From contig NZ_NPJZ01000001.1 in NCBI RefSeq assembly GCF_002245895.1, forward strand, positions 3,446,501-3,510,500: a stretch of DNA of 64,000 nt, in the 5' to 3' direction. The notes below the pieces were generated by a model that worked only from the letters and a program-made list of their open reading frames with translations, was not told the DNA's origin and ran no database searches. Positions 40,806 through 50,448 of the stretch are shown piece by piece (position 1 is the stretch's first letter; each line of letters opens with the position of its first letter). The position numbers and the translations under genes are program-made. This stretch comes from Rhodococcus sp. OK302. Its GTDB lineage: Bacteria > Actinomycetota > Actinomycetes > Mycobacteriales > Mycobacteriaceae.

Positions 40806-41615
40806 ATGGCTAATCCTTTCGTCAAGGGCTGGAAGTACCTGATGGCGCTCTTCAACTCGAAGATCGACGAGAACGCGGATCCGAAGGTTCAGATCCAGCA
40901 GGCTATCGAGGACGCGCAGCGTCAGCACCAGGCGCTGTCCCAGCAGGCCGCGTCGGTGATCGGTAACCAGCGTCAACTCGAGATGAAGCTCAGTCGCCAG
41001 CTCGACGAGGTCGAGAAGCTCAATGCGAATGCACGCCAGGCTGTCAACCTCGCGGATCAGGCTGCCGCTGCCGGCGATAACGACAAAGCGATCCAGTACA
41101 CCAATGCTGCTGAGGCTTTCGCCGCCCAGCTCGTGACCGCCGAGCAAGGTGTCGAGGACCTCAAGGCACTTCACGACCAGTCGCTGCAGGCTGCTGCGCA
41201 GGCCAAGAAGGCCGTCGAGCAGAATGCGATGACACTGCAGGCCAAGGTTGCCGAGCGCACGAAGCTGCTCAGCCAGCTCGAGCAGGCAAAGATGCAGGAA
41301 CGGGTCAGCGAGTCGCTGCGCTCCATGGACAGCACGCTCTCGGCTCCCGGTAACACCCCCAGCCTCGACGCCGTGCGCGACAAGATCGAGCGTCGCTACG
41401 CAAATGCGCTCGGTTCAGCGGAACTGGCACAGAACTCGGTGTCGGGTCGCATGATGGAGGTTCAGCAGGCCAGCGTGCAGATGGCAGGCCACAGCCGTCT
41501 CGAGCAGATCCGTGCGTCCATGAAGGGTGAGGCATTGCCCTCCGGTGGTGCTGCAACTCCCGCTCCGACATCTATCGAAAAGCAGCCTCCCGCAGCCGGC
41601 ACGACCGGGCAGTAG
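40806..41615 (+). CDS. pspA: Phage shock protein A (PspA/IM30)
   Basis: 269 residues, predicted almost wholly as long coiled coils: [20 protein letters not shown] (start of the PspA core), [19 protein letters not shown], then Ala/Gln-rich helices, and a disordered Pro/Ala tail. It resembles M. tuberculosis Rv2744c (35-kDa antigen). PspA oligomers bind stressed membranes from the cytoplasm. It lies between clgR and pspM, as in mycobacteria. Confidence 0.94.
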   Translation: MANPFVKGWKYLMALFNSKIDENADPKVQIQQAIEDAQRQHQALSQQAASVIGNQRQLEMKLSRQLDEVEKLNANARQAVNLADQAAAAGDNDKAIQYTNAAEAFAAQLVTAEQGVEDLKALHDQSLQAAAQAKKAVEQNAMTLQAKVAERTKLLSQLEQAKMQERVSESLRSMDSTLSAPGNTPSLDAVRDKIERRYANALGSAELAQNSVSGRMMEVQQASVQMAGHSRLEQIRASMKGEALPSGGAATPAPTSIEKQPPAAGTTGQ

Positions 41616-41644
41616 ACCGACAACAACACACGATTGATGTTCTG

Positions 41645-42490
41645 ATGTTTTCTTCACGTGGTGGCCGACCTGAGCGAGAGTTCCGGTCGGCCGTCCCTGT
41701 TTCAGTGAACGGCGCCTTCGGGGCGCTCGGACGAACCGCCGATTCGCTCCGGGAAGTCGGATTGTCCGCTGCGGAGGCCGCGCGGCGTTGGCAGGACCCT
41801 CGGGCCAAGTTCGAACGCAAGCGCGGCCGTGCGAGGCGTCGAGCCCAGCGTTGGGGCTTTATTTCCGGCGGCACAGTTATCGGAACGGCCGGTCTTGCCG
41901 TGGCATCCGCTCCGGAGTGGTCCATGGTTGTTGCTGGTGGGGGAGCTGCACTCTTTGCCGTCCCGGCCGTGGTTGCGCTCGGGCGGTATCGGTCGATGAA
42001 CGCGGGACCGCCGCCGTCGGCTCCGATACGTCGACGCCTGCCACCGTCGTCGTCGCGTGCTTTCATCCCGATGTCGAGGCTCGTCGGTGCCGAGACGTCG
42101 TTGTTCGAGATTCTCGGTGTACTCCGACGCGCCGACACCATCGATCCTGCGGAGTTGGACGAGATCACGCTCACGGCGGATTCTGCGATACGAGCGATGT
42201 TTGCGGTGTCGTCGGACATCGTTGCGATGGAGCGGGCAGCGAAGGCGACCCCTAAGGTTGCCGAAACGCTCGATCCGACGGTCAACGGTGCGATGCACGA
42301 ATTGCAGGCAGGGCTGGATCAATACGAGGATCTGGTCAACTCGGCAGCCACCCTCACAGCTCCGCACACGCCTTCGGCGCTGGTGGGATTCAACCGTGAA
42401 CTTTCGGCGCTCCACCAGGCTGCGGAGCGACTCTCCAGTCTGGCCGACGCTATCGGCGAGGTTGACGAGATCACCCGCAAATACGGCTGA
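41645..42490 (+). CDS. pspM: Phage-shock envelope stress response protein PspM
   Basis: 281 residues, 29 bases after pspA. A basic N-terminal region (RKRGRARRRAQRWG) precedes two close membrane helices (about 75-115), then a soluble helical C-terminal half (ADTIDPAELDEITLTADSAI, TPKVAETLDPTVNGAMHEL). Matches the layout of M. tuberculosis Rv2743c, a membrane partner of PspA. No PspN-like gene follows. Confidence 0.85.
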   Translation: MFSSRGGRPEREFRSAVPVSVNGAFGALGRTADSLREVGLSAAEAARRWQDPRAKFERKRGRARRRAQRWGFISGGTVIGTAGLAVASAPEWSMVVAGGGAALFAVPAVVALGRYRSMNAGPPPSAPIRRRLPPSSSRAFIPMSRLVGAETSLFEILGVLRRADTIDPAELDEITLTADSAIRAMFAVSSDIVAMERAAKATPKVAETLDPTVNGAMHELQAGLDQYEDLVNSAATLTAPHTPSALVGFNRELSALHQAAERLSSLADAIGEVDEITRKYG

Positions 42491-42513
42491 AGTTCGCGGA
42501 GAACCGGGAACGT

Positions 42514-43119
42514 TCAGTCGTCGGCGCCGCGAGCAGCGAGAGCTTCACCCATGGCGTCGGCGGTCATGAGCGTCCCGATGATGACGGGTACCGCGAATGA
42601 GCGGAGCGAGAAGCCGAGTCCGCGTGCTTTCCGGGCTTCCGACACCTGGGTGATGACGTCGAACATCAGCGGTATACACCGAATCGTCATGGCCAGGAGC
42701 AGTGCGATTCTTTCCGGGTTGACCCCGAATCGTCTCAGGGGCATGAGGAACCCGGTAATTGCGTCGAGCATTTCCGAGATTCGGGTGGTCAGTCCCATGA
42801 GCGCTGCGAGGGCGATCGAGAGTACGAGAACACCGCAGATGAGGACGGCTCGTTCCCAGCCGGCGAACAGTATCTGGAATCCGCCGATGAACACGACCAT
42901 CCACAGTGCGGGGCGCAGTTGAGTGATCGCAGTTCGCACGGGAATTCGCGCGGCAATGTAAAGCGCAACGACGATCAGCGTGGGCGGAATCAATTGCCAA
43001 GGGGCGCGGACGAATACCGAGACGGCAATGATCGCCAGGATGAGTGCAAGAAGTTTGAGTCCGGGTCGTGTCCGATGGAGAATCGACGTTCCCGGGCGGT
43101 AATGACCGAGGGTGGTCAT
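42514..43119 (-). CDS. bioN: Energy-coupling factor transporter transmembrane protein (EcfT/BioN)
   Basis: 201 residues, four to five membrane helices. The C-terminal coupling helices carry the EcfT Ala-Arg-Gly motifs: SEARKARGLG and EALAARGADD. With the neighbouring ATPase and BioY it forms a biotin ECF importer. Its ATG overlaps the ATPase stop by 4 bases. Convergent with pspM. Confidence 0.9.
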   Translation of the reverse strand: MTTLGHYRPGTSILHRTRPGLKLLALILAIIAVSVFVRAPWQLIPPTLIVVALYIAARIPVRTAITQLRPALWMVVFIGGFQILFAGWERAVLICGVLVLSIALAALMGLTTRISEMLDAITGFLMPLRRFGVNPERIALLLAMTIRCIPLMFDVITQVSEARKARGLGFSLRSFAVPVIIGTLMTADAMGEALAARGADD

Positions 43120-43796
43120 GCGACGAGGGAACGGTAGAAATCGATGGAATGCGCGGGCGGACCGTCGGCTACGACGAGTCCTTGATCGATGACCAGGACT
43201 CGGTCGAACGAACTGATGAGATCGAGCTGGTGGGTCACGACGATCAATTGCTGCTCGAGTGAAGCGAATACGTCGCTGATGAGTCGCGAGTTGCGGAGAT
43301 CGAGCAAGGTGGTGGGCTCGTCTGCGACCAGTACTTTCGGCTCGGTGACCATGATGGCCGCGAGTGCAAGAAGTTGCTTCTGTCCGCCGGACAGTTGGTG
43401 AGTGGGATGGTCGGCGTGACCGTCCAAGCCGAAACGGCTCAGAACTGACGTGACCTTGGCAGCCCGCTCGGGTTTGCTCAGGCCGTGGCGGCGCAACGAG
43501 AATTCGATGTCTTCGGCGACCGTCGGCATCACGATCTGATGGTTGGGGTCGGTGAAGACGAACCCGACGCGCTTACGCACGTCGCGGCCCTTCTTTGCGG
43601 TATCCAAACCGTCGATACGCACCGAACCCGTTGCCGGAACTACCAACCCGTTGATCATGCGGGCCAGGGTTGATTTTCCGCTTCCGTTGGCGCCGACGAT
43701 TCCGATGCGTTGCTCGGTCAGGGTCAGATCGACACGGTCGAGCACGGTGCGTTCACCGAAACTGTGACCGACACCTTCGAAGATGATCTCGCTCAT
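43116..43796 (-). CDS. bioM: Biotin ECF transporter ATP-binding protein (BioM)
   Basis: 226 residues, a single ABC ATPase. Walker A GANGSGKST near 34-42, Q-loop region PNHQIV, signature LSGGQKQLLAL, Walker B VLVADEPTTLLD and the H-loop VTHQLD. The gene directly follows bioY with 6 bases between and overlaps bioN. Powers biotin uptake. Confidence 0.92.
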   Translation of the reverse strand: MSEIIFEGVGHSFGERTVLDRVDLTLTEQRIGIVGANGSGKSTLARMINGLVVPATGSVRIDGLDTAKKGRDVRKRVGFVFTDPNHQIVMPTVAEDIEFSLRRHGLSKPERAAKVTSVLSRFGLDGHADHPTHQLSGGQKQLLALAAIMVTEPKVLVADEPTTLLDLRNSRLISDVFASLEQQLIVVTHQLDLISSFDRVLVIDQGLVVADGPPAHSIDFYRSLVA

Positions 43797-43802
43797 GGAG
43801 AT

Positions 43803-44399
43803 TCAGTTCGCCAGAGCAGTTTTCGAGCGTGACGTGACGGTGTCACGCAGCAATGCCGGGTAGGCGCGGTGAACCTGTGACGCGACAACGGCGGTGACGA
43901 CGGCCTTGGCCGCGTCCAGAGGGATGAAGGCAGCATTGGCGGTCCACGCGGCGAGGAAACTCATGTGTCCGCGAATCATCATTCCGCCGATACCGAATAT
44001 GTAGAGAACTACGACACCACCGAGGAGGTTGATTCCGATTCCGGGGACAATTCGATACTTCGGAAGCATCTTGGTTGTCAGCCAGCCGATGAGGAATGCG
44101 GCGGGTATCCAGCCGATCAAGAACCCGGCGGTGGGACTCGACAGCGACACCAGCGCGGTACGCCCGCCGGCGAGGACCGGCAATCCGACCAGACCCAAGG
44201 CGATCACGGTGAGGACTGCGAGCACTGCCTTGCGTGGGCCGAGGAGTGCGCCGGCCATCATCACGCCCAGTGATTGAAGGGTGATCGGCACTCCGGAGAT
44301 TCCGATATTGATGGCGCCAGGCAGGCCCAACGCGATGATGAGCGCTGCGAAGACAGCGACGTGTGCGAGATCGCGGGCAGGGAAACGAGTGGTTGACAC
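43803..44399 (-). CDS. bioY: Biotin transporter BioY (S component)
   Basis: 198 residues, six membrane helices. BioY motifs: INIGISGVPITLQSLGVMM, GALLGPRKAVLAVL, GLPVLAGGRTALVSLSSPTAGFLIG (described by parts) and IPLDAAKAVV at the end. It binds biotin in the membrane. First gene of bioYMN; the 225-base upstream region is shared with a divergent small gene, and no known BioQ-type palindrome was found. Confidence 0.94.
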   Translation of the reverse strand: MSTTRFPARDLAHVAVFAALIIALGLPGAINIGISGVPITLQSLGVMMAGALLGPRKAVLAVLTVIALGLVGLPVLAGGRTALVSLSSPTAGFLIGWIPAAFLIGWLTTKMLPKYRIVPGIGINLLGGVVVLYIFGIGGMMIRGHMSFLAAWTANAAFIPLDAAKAVVTAVVASQVHRAYPALLRDTVTSRSKTALAN

Positions 44400-44624
44400 T
44401 GCGGACGTGCTCCTTAGGCCTACTGGATGGAACTTCGCGAGTTTACGTCAGCGGGTCCAGACGCCGGGTTAGACGCATGCCCAGTCTGCTGGTGGTGACT
44501 CGGGGTGAACCCTGATCTTTTCCTGATCTTGCCGGTGAGCTGCTGCTTTGTCGGCTCGAACGTGTCAGGCTGGTCTCACGGACTTCAGCACATGGGTCCG
44601 AGATACGGCAAGCGGAGGTAGATC

Positions 44625-44801
44625 ATGTTTTGGAAGATCGTGTTGGCAGTTGTGCTGGTGTGGGTTGCGCTCGCAGTGGTCGGAACGTTGATCAAGGGCT
44701 TGTTCTGGGTGCTGGTCATCGGCGCTGTGGGCTTCGGGATCTATTTTCTCGTCAAGGCGATGTCAGGCAATGACGAGAATTCACCCGCTTCGCGTATGTG
44801 A
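44625..44801 (+). CDS. Small hydrophobic membrane protein, 58 aa
   Basis: ATG at 44625 with GGAGG 7 bases upstream. Two hydrophobic stretches (IVLAVVLVWVALAVVG and LFWVLVIGAVGFGIYFLV) around a single Lys give two short membrane helices, followed by a polar tail NDENSPASRM. Function unknown; proteins of this size and shape are common in actinobacteria. It is 18 bases before the PIG-L gene and may be co-transcribed. Confidence 0.75.
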   Translation: MFWKIVLAVVLVWVALAVVGTLIKGLFWVLVIGAVGFGIYFLVKAMSGNDENSPASRM

Positions 44802-44819
44802 CAGGCAAGATAGGTCGGT

Positions 44820-45533
44820 ATGGAGCTTTTCCCGGAGGACTGGCACCGCGCCGTGGTCATCGTGGCGCATCCCGACGACATCGAGTACGGAGCCGCCGCT
44901 GCTGTGGCGCGGTGGACGGACCAGGGCAAGGACATCCGGTACGTCCTGGCGACCAGTGGAGAAGCAGGCATTGCAGGACTCGCGCCGGCAGAGTCCGGAC
45001 CGATCCGCGAAGAAGAAGAGCGTCGGTCGGCTGCAGTGGTCGGAGTTGCGGAGGTCGAGTTCCTCGGACTTCCGGACGGTCGATTGACCGAGGGCCTGGA
45101 ATTGCGTTCGACATTGGCGGCGGCGATTCGCCGGCATCGCCCGGAGTTGGTCGTCACCATGAATTTCTCGTTTACCTGGGGCCCGGGATATCTCAACAGC
45201 GCTGATCATCGCGCCCTGGGGATCAGTGTCCTCGATGCCACCTCCGACGCGGCCAATGAGTGGATCTTCCCGGAACTGTCGGCCGCCGGACTGGCGCCGT
45301 GGACCGGAGTGCGGTGGGTGGCGGTCAATTCGATGACGCCGACTCATTGCGTCGACGTCACGGACACAGTGGACCGGGCGGTGGATTCGCTGGCGGAACA
45401 CGCTCGGTATCTGGCCGCACTCAGCGACACGCCGGTTCGGGAACAAGCCCAGGCCCAGATCGACATGGTGTCGGGGCCCAAACCGGGTTTCGACGCGACC
45501 CGAGCGGTCGGGTTCGAGTTGTACTATTTCTGA
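44820..45533 (+). CDS. PIG-L/LmbE-family N-acetyl deacetylase
   Basis: 237 residues. The zinc motif AHPDDIEYG sits near residue 16-24, and the third ligand is in YLNSADHRALG. PLPDGRL-type loop (FLGLPDGRLTEG) is also present. The fold removes acetyl groups from GlcNAc-type sugars, as MshB and Mca do in mycothiol metabolism; this copy is shorter and is a different branch, so its substrate is unknown. Confidence 0.88.
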   Translation: MELFPEDWHRAVVIVAHPDDIEYGAAAAVARWTDQGKDIRYVLATSGEAGIAGLAPAESGPIREEEERRSAAVVGVAEVEFLGLPDGRLTEGLELRSTLAAAIRRHRPELVVTMNFSFTWGPGYLNSADHRALGISVLDATSDAANEWIFPELSAAGLAPWTGVRWVAVNSMTPTHCVDVTDTVDRAVDSLAEHARYLAALSDTPVREQAQAQIDMVSGPKPGFDATRAVGFELYYF

Positions 45534-45583
45534 CACGCGTCCGGTGCGCTTTATCCGGGGAGTCCGGTACCGTGTTACAGACG

Positions 45584-46222
45584 ATGGCAATCCGTAACGC
45601 AGATGACCGTATCCTTGAGCGACAGGGCGACGGTCAGCGCACTTCCAGTCGCGAGATCGATGATCTGATTCTTGATGCCGCGCGCTCGTGCGTGCTCGAT
45701 TTCGGTATGCAGCGGACGACGTTGGCCGAGATCTCCCGCCGCGCCGGTGTCAGTAGGCCTACGGTCTACCGGAGGTGGCCCGATACGCGCGCTGTCGTCG
45801 CAGATTTGCTCACCCGTGAGATCCGCGCAGCCCTCCCCGAGATGATCGACACCGGCAGCGCCCGGTCTCAGTTGGTCGCGGCTGTGGTCGATGTCGTGTC
45901 CCAGATTCGGGACCATCCGCTGTTCGTCAAGATTCGTGTTGCCGACCAGGAGTTGTTGACTACCTATATCGTCGACCGCCTCGGTGCCAGCCAGCGGTCG
46001 ATTCTCGAATTGCTCACTGCCGTCGTTGCCGCCGGTCAGCGGGACGGATCGATTCGCGACGGAAATGTCGGCGAGATCGCGGCGATGACGTTGCTGATCG
46101 CGCAGTCCGTCGTAATTTCGGCGCCGACCATGGAGGGCCAACTTTCACGTACTGCAGCGGTCGAGCACATGCGCAGTGCGATATCGGCATATCTGACACC
46201 CGTCGCCGGATCGGGGCACTAG
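45584..46222 (+). CDS. TetR-family transcriptional regulator
   Basis: 212 residues from the ATG at 45584; no strong ribosome site, and a GTG 12 bases earlier is possible. Helix-turn-helix: RTTLAEISRRAGVSRPTVYRRWPD, followed by a typical helical ligand domain. It ends 4 bases before glpD in the same direction, suggesting control of glycerol-phosphate use or of itself. Ligand unknown. Confidence 0.88.
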   Translation: MAIRNADDRILERQGDGQRTSSREIDDLILDAARSCVLDFGMQRTTLAEISRRAGVSRPTVYRRWPDTRAVVADLLTREIRAALPEMIDTGSARSQLVAAVVDVVSQIRDHPLFVKIRVADQELLTTYIVDRLGASQRSILELLTAVVAAGQRDGSIRDGNVGEIAAMTLLIAQSVVISAPTMEGQLSRTAAVEHMRSAISAYLTPVAGSGH

Positions 46223-46226
46223 GAGC

Positions 46227-47771
46227 ATGGTGAATTACGAGCGAACCACGCCCGAGTCGGGATCCTCGGCTCTCAACGCTGCCCGACGGACGCGAGAGTT
46301 GAATGAACTTGCGCACGGTGATTCCGTGGACGTGTTGGTGATCGGCGGTGGGATCACCGGTGTCGGAGTGGCATTGGACGCCGTGACGCGCGGACTCAGT
46401 GTCGCTCTGGTGGACAAGCATGATCTGGCATTCGGTACCAGTCGCTGGAGTTCCAAACTCGCGCACGGTGGTCTTCGGTACCTGGCGTCAGGAAATGTCG
46501 GTATCGCCCGTGAGAGTGCGGTGGAACGCGGAATTCTGATGACGAAGACGGCGCCGCATCTCGTGCGTGCCATGCCGCAACTTGTTCCGCTTCTGCCGCA
46601 GACATCATTCTTCGGAAAGTCATTGGTGCGCACCGGATTTCTCGCCGGCGACGTCCTGCGGGCCAGTGCGCGGACGCCGTCGTCGGTGTTGCCTCGTTCG
46701 CGCACCGTCAGTGCGTCCCGGGCCCAGGAATTGGTGCCGGGTGTACGACGTGAGAATCTGCGCGGCGCTCTCACGGCATACGACGGCCAGCTGATCGACG
46801 ACGCCCGCCTTGTGGTGAACATCGCCCGCACCGCCGCTCTGCACGGGGCACGAATATTGACTCGCGTCGGGGCGTACGACGTATCCGGTACGTCCGCGAC
46901 TCTGCGGGACGAGTTGACCGGCACCGAGTTCCTCTTGCGCGCGCGTACCGTGATCAATGCAACGGGTGTGTGGGCGGATCAGGTGGATTCCAGCATCACG
47001 TTGCGCCCCAGTCGCGGCACACACTTGGTGCTCGACGCGAAGTCTCTGGGCAATCCCACTGCGGCACTGACTGTTCCGATTCCCGGTGAAACCAATCGCT
47101 TTGTCTTTGCCTTGCCCGCGCAACTCGGTCGTGTCTATCTCGGTTTGACCGATGAGGCTGCGCCCGGTCCCGTCCCTGATGTCCCGATCGCATCCGAGTC
47201 CGAAATCGATTTCCTCCTCGAGACGGTGAATACGGCTCTGGAAGTGCCGCTGACGCGTGCCGATATTCTGGGCACGTTTGCCGGGTTGCGACCGTTGCTC
47301 GATACCGGCGACGGATCAACCGCAGATCTCTCGCGTAATCATGCGGTGGTCCGGTCGGGGAGTGGGCTGATCACGGTGGTCGGCGGCAAGCTCACCACCT
47401 ACCGCCGGATGGCGCAGGACGCCGTCGACTGTGCCGTCGAGGCGGGCGGGCTGAATGCAATCGCCTGTCGAACCCGGAACCTGCCTCTCGTGGGTGCCGC
47501 GACTCGGGCGGAATTGAACAAGATTGCAGCTCCGGCTTCACTTGTCGCGCGATACGGCACCGAGGCCGAGACAGTGTTGGCGACAGGCGATCAGGGGCTT
47601 GATGCTGTGGCAGGCTTGGACGTCTGCGCCGCGGAACTCGCTTTTGCGGTGTCCCATGAAGGTGCACTCGACGTGGACGACATTCTGGACCGCCGGACGC
47701 GTATCGGTTTGGTGGCTTCCGATCGTGAGCGTGCCTTGCCGGCGGCGGAGAAAGCAATCCGGGCGGTATGA
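46227..47771 (+). CDS. glpD: Glycerol-3-phosphate dehydrogenase, FAD-dependent
   Basis: 514 residues. FAD-binding Rossmann start VDVLVIGGGITGVGVALDA, then the family signature SRWSSKLAHGGLRYL, and TVVGGKLTTYRRMAQDAVD near residue 390. It oxidises glycerol-3-phosphate to dihydroxyacetone phosphate at the membrane and passes electrons to quinone. Likely co-transcribed with the TetR gene before it. Confidence 0.93.
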   Translation: MVNYERTTPESGSSALNAARRTRELNELAHGDSVDVLVIGGGITGVGVALDAVTRGLSVALVDKHDLAFGTSRWSSKLAHGGLRYLASGNVGIARESAVERGILMTKTAPHLVRAMPQLVPLLPQTSFFGKSLVRTGFLAGDVLRASARTPSSVLPRSRTVSASRAQELVPGVRRENLRGALTAYDGQLIDDARLVVNIARTAALHGARILTRVGAYDVSGTSATLRDELTGTEFLLRARTVINATGVWADQVDSSITLRPSRGTHLVLDAKSLGNPTAALTVPIPGETNRFVFALPAQLGRVYLGLTDEAAPGPVPDVPIASESEIDFLLETVNTALEVPLTRADILGTFAGLRPLLDTGDGSTADLSRNHAVVRSGSGLITVVGGKLTTYRRMAQDAVDCAVEAGGLNAIACRTRNLPLVGAATRAELNKIAAPASLVARYGTEAETVLATGDQGLDAVAGLDVCAAELAFAVSHEGALDVDDILDRRTRIGLVASDRERALPAAEKAIRAV

Positions 47772-47803
47772 CCGGTCTCTGCGGCGTGTGACACGCTGTC
47801 CGA

Positions 47804-48967
47804 GTGCGTGTAGCCGTAGTTGCCGGGCCGGACCCGGGTCATGCTTTTCCCGCAATCGCGTTGTCGCTGGCGTTGATCGCAGCCGGCGACGAGCCGATTC
47901 TGTTCACCGGTTCTCGATGGGTGGATGCCGCGAGAGCGGCGGGAGTGGAAACCGAGCCACTCAAGGGTTTGGCGCCTCGGCCCGGTGACGACGACCTCGA
48001 TGCGGGCGCTCGGATCCACGGGCGGGCCGCGTATATCTCGACGGAACTGCTACCAGACCTGAGAGACGTCTCGGCTGACCTTGTCGTCTCCGACATCCTC
48101 ACTGCCGGAGGCGGATTGGCTGCTGAGCAGTTGGGGATTCCGTGGGTCGAGCTGTCCCCGCATCCGTTGTATTCGCCGTCTCGGGGTTTGCCTCCCATCG
48201 GTAGTGGGCTCGCGCCGGGCATCGGACTTCGTGGTCGACTGCGCGATACCTTGATGAGGGCTGCGACGGGTCGCTCGATCAAGCAAGGACTCGCGCAGCG
48301 TTCCGAAGCGCGCGTCAGCGTGGGGCTTCCGGCAGTTGATCCGGGCCCTGCCGCACGGTTGATCGCTACAATCCCCGCGCTGGAAGTTCCGCGTCCGGAC
48401 TGGCCGGAACACGCCCATCTGGTCGGCCCGTTGTTGTGGGAACCGACCGAGGAGGTTCTGGAGCCGTCGATGGGCTCGGACCCGCTGGTCATGGTGGCAC
48501 CGTCAACGGCGCACACCGGCGCGGTGGGAATGCTCGAGGCCGCCGTCGACGGTCTGGAAGGTGCCGGTGTGCGGTTGATCGCATCGGTACTGGAAGGCTC
48601 GGACGGGCAGCATCCGGAGTGGGTTCGGGCCGGACTCGGCCGTCAGGACGTGATGCTCCGCGATGCGTCGGTCCTGGTGTGTGGGGGAGGCCACGGAATG
48701 CTGGCAAAAGCCATGCTGGCCGGGGTGCCGACGGTGATCGTTCCCGGCGGCGGCGATCAGTGGGAGTTGGCGAATCGCGCCGCTCGGGGCGGCAGTGCGG
48801 TCATCGTGCGGCCCGCTGATGCCGGGTCGATCAGGGACGCGGTCCTGCGGGTCCTGGCGGACAGTAGCTTCGCCGACGCGGCCCGTGCTGCGGCAAAGAC
48901 TGCATCCGACGTGCGTGACCCGGTGGCTGTGTGCCGAGAGGTTGTTGCCGGGGGAGTCCCGGCCTGA
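47804..48967 (+). CDS. Glycosyltransferase, GT-B fold (Rv2739c-like)
   Basis: 387 residues from GTG. Two Rossmann halves: VAVVAGPDPGHAFPAIALSL at the start, and a C-terminal donor-binding motif VLVCGGGHGMLAKAMLAGVPTVIVPGGGDQWE-like region (given in parts), typical of UGT/MGT-type family 1 enzymes. Matches the position of M. tuberculosis Rv2739c next to DUF3046 and recA. Acceptor unknown. Confidence 0.88.
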   Translation: MRVAVVAGPDPGHAFPAIALSLALIAAGDEPILFTGSRWVDAARAAGVETEPLKGLAPRPGDDDLDAGARIHGRAAYISTELLPDLRDVSADLVVSDILTAGGGLAAEQLGIPWVELSPHPLYSPSRGLPPIGSGLAPGIGLRGRLRDTLMRAATGRSIKQGLAQRSEARVSVGLPAVDPGPAARLIATIPALEVPRPDWPEHAHLVGPLLWEPTEEVLEPSMGSDPLVMVAPSTAHTGAVGMLEAAVDGLEGAGVRLIASVLEGSDGQHPEWVRAGLGRQDVMLRDASVLVCGGGHGMLAKAMLAGVPTVIVPGGGDQWELANRAARGGSAVIVRPADAGSIRDAVLRVLADSSFADAARAAAKTASDVRDPVAVCREVVAGGVPA

Positions 48968-49012
48968 TCGCTCTGGTGCGCGAAGCGCTCTGCGTGCACT
49001 ACCGTTGCGACT

Positions 49013-49207
49013 GTGCGATTGACCGAATTTCATGAACTGGTACGCGAAGAGTTCGGGCAGGTACGAGGCGACTCGATGCTGGTCGACCATGTAATGACGA
49101 GTGTGGGTGGGCAGACTGCGGAGGCGGCGCTCGAGGCCGGCTGGGACCCTCGTGAGGTATGGCGAGCGTTGTGCGCCGACTTCGATGTTCCGCTCTCCCG
49201 TCGCTAG
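49013..49207 (+). CDS. DUF3046 protein (Rv2738c-like)
   Basis: 64 residues from GTG. RLTEFHELVREEFGQVRGDSM followed by GWDPREVWRALCADFDVP matches the small actinobacterial DUF3046 family always found before recA. Helical, acidic; function unknown. The recA promoter region follows. Confidence 0.9.
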   Translation: MRLTEFHELVREEFGQVRGDSMLVDHVMTSVGGQTAEAALEAGWDPREVWRALCADFDVPLSRR

Positions 49208-49240
49208 ATTCTTCGGCGTTGTTCGAGCCTTCCCTGTTGT

Positions 49241-49256
49241 TCGAACAAATGTTCGT
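49241..49256. promoter_or_regulatory. LexA (SOS) box of recA
   Basis: TCGAACAAATGTTCGT matches the actinobacterial LexA operator TCGAAC-N4-GTTCGA at all but the last base. It lies 147 bases before the recA ATG. Confidence 0.85.
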
Positions 49257-49335
49257 CTATGCTGACTGTGTTCAGTGGTAACTGCCGCTTCCGCGATTGC
49301 AGGATTTCGGTAGGCCGGAACGACGAGCGCAAAGT

Positions 49336-49358
49336 TTGTCGGTGGCCGGTTCTACTCT
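49336..49358 (+). promoter_or_regulatory. PafBC-type (RecA-NDp) DNA-damage promoter of recA
   Basis: TTGTCGGTG, 8 bases, then TACTCT fits exactly the mycobacterial LexA-independent damage motif TTGTCRGTG-N8-TANNNT. It is 45 bases before the recA ATG and downstream of the LexA box. Confidence 0.8.
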
Positions 49359-49402
49359 GATCGCAACACCACTGAGACTGACTTTTAAGGATGGGGATCA
49401 CG

Positions 49403-50440
49403 ATGGCACCACAGGCACCTGATCGGGACAAGGCGCTCGACCTCGCGTTGGCGCAGATCGACAAGAACTTCGGCAAGGGTTCGGTGATGCGCTTGGGTGA
49501 AGGTGTCCGTCAGCCCATCGCTGTTATCCCCACCGGTTCCATCGCGCTTGATGTCGCGCTGGGCATTGGCGGGTTGCCTCGCGGACGCGTCGTAGAGATC
49601 TACGGTCCGGAGTCCTCGGGTAAAACCACTGTTGCTCTGCATGCGGTTGCCAATGCTCAGGCAAACGGCGGCATCGCTGCATTCATCGACGCTGAGCACG
49701 CACTCGATCCGGACTACGCGGCCAAGTTGGGTGTCGATACCGACGCGCTCCTGGTCTCTCAGCCCGATACCGGTGAGCAGGCACTCGAGATCACCGACAT
49801 GTTGATCCGCTCCGGCGCCCTCGACATCATCGTCATCGACTCCGTGGCCGCACTTGTTCCCCGCGCCGAGATCGAAGGCGAAATGGGCGACAGCCACGTT
49901 GGTCTCCAGGCCCGTTTGATGAGCCAGGCCCTGCGAAAGATCACCGGCGCCATGAGCAACTCGGGTACCACCGTGATCTTCATCAACCAGCTTCGCGAGA
50001 AGATCGGCGTGATGTTCGGTTCGCCTGAAACCACCACCGGTGGTAAGGCTTTGAAGTTCTACGCTTCGGTCCGTCTGGACATTCGTCGCATCGAGACGCT
50101 CAAGGACGGCACCGACGCAGTCGGTAACCGCACCCGCGTCAAGGTAGTCAAGAACAAGGTTGCTCCGCCGTTCAAGCAGGCCGAGTTCGATATTCTTTAC
50201 GGTCAGGGCATCAGCAAGGAAGGCTCGCTCATCGACATGGGTGTCGAGCACGGCTTTATCCGCAAGTCCGGATCCTGGTACACCTACGAAGGTGACCAGC
50301 TGGGTCAGGGCAAGGAAAATGCTCGAAAGTTCCTGCTGGAGAACACCGATATCTGTGACGAGGTCGAGAAGAAGATCAAGGAAAAGCTGGGTATCGGTGC
50401 AGACGTCACCGCTACCGATGAAGCTTCTGCTGACTTCTGA
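49403..50440 (+). CDS. recA: Recombinase RecA
   Basis: 345 residues from the ATG at 49403, which has a GGGGA site 5-10 bases before it; an ATG 12 bases earlier lacks proper spacing. Walker A GPESSGKT at 68-75, [21 protein letters not shown] and the loop-2 region [21 protein letters not shown] are intact. No intein, unlike M. tuberculosis recA. Binds single-stranded DNA, promotes strand exchange and LexA cleavage. recX follows 8 bases later. Confidence 0.98.
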   Translation: MAPQAPDRDKALDLALAQIDKNFGKGSVMRLGEGVRQPIAVIPTGSIALDVALGIGGLPRGRVVEIYGPESSGKTTVALHAVANAQANGGIAAFIDAEHALDPDYAAKLGVDTDALLVSQPDTGEQALEITDMLIRSGALDIIVIDSVAALVPRAEIEGEMGDSHVGLQARLMSQALRKITGAMSNSGTTVIFINQLREKIGVMFGSPETTTGGKALKFYASVRLDIRRIETLKDGTDAVGNRTRVKVVKNKVAPPFKQAEFDILYGQGISKEGSLIDMGVEHGFIRKSGSWYTYEGDQLGQGKENARKFLLENTDICDEVEKKIKEKLGIGADVTATDEASADF

Positions 50441-50448
50441 GTCCAGCC

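Noticed and set aside
44400..44624. BioQ operator or riboswitch before bioY
   Set aside because: Only a TGAAC half-site near 44510 was seen, without its inverted partner; no riboswitch-like conserved core was recognised.
49403..50440. Intein in recA
   Set aside because: The frame has normal length (345 residues) and all RecA motifs are contiguous.
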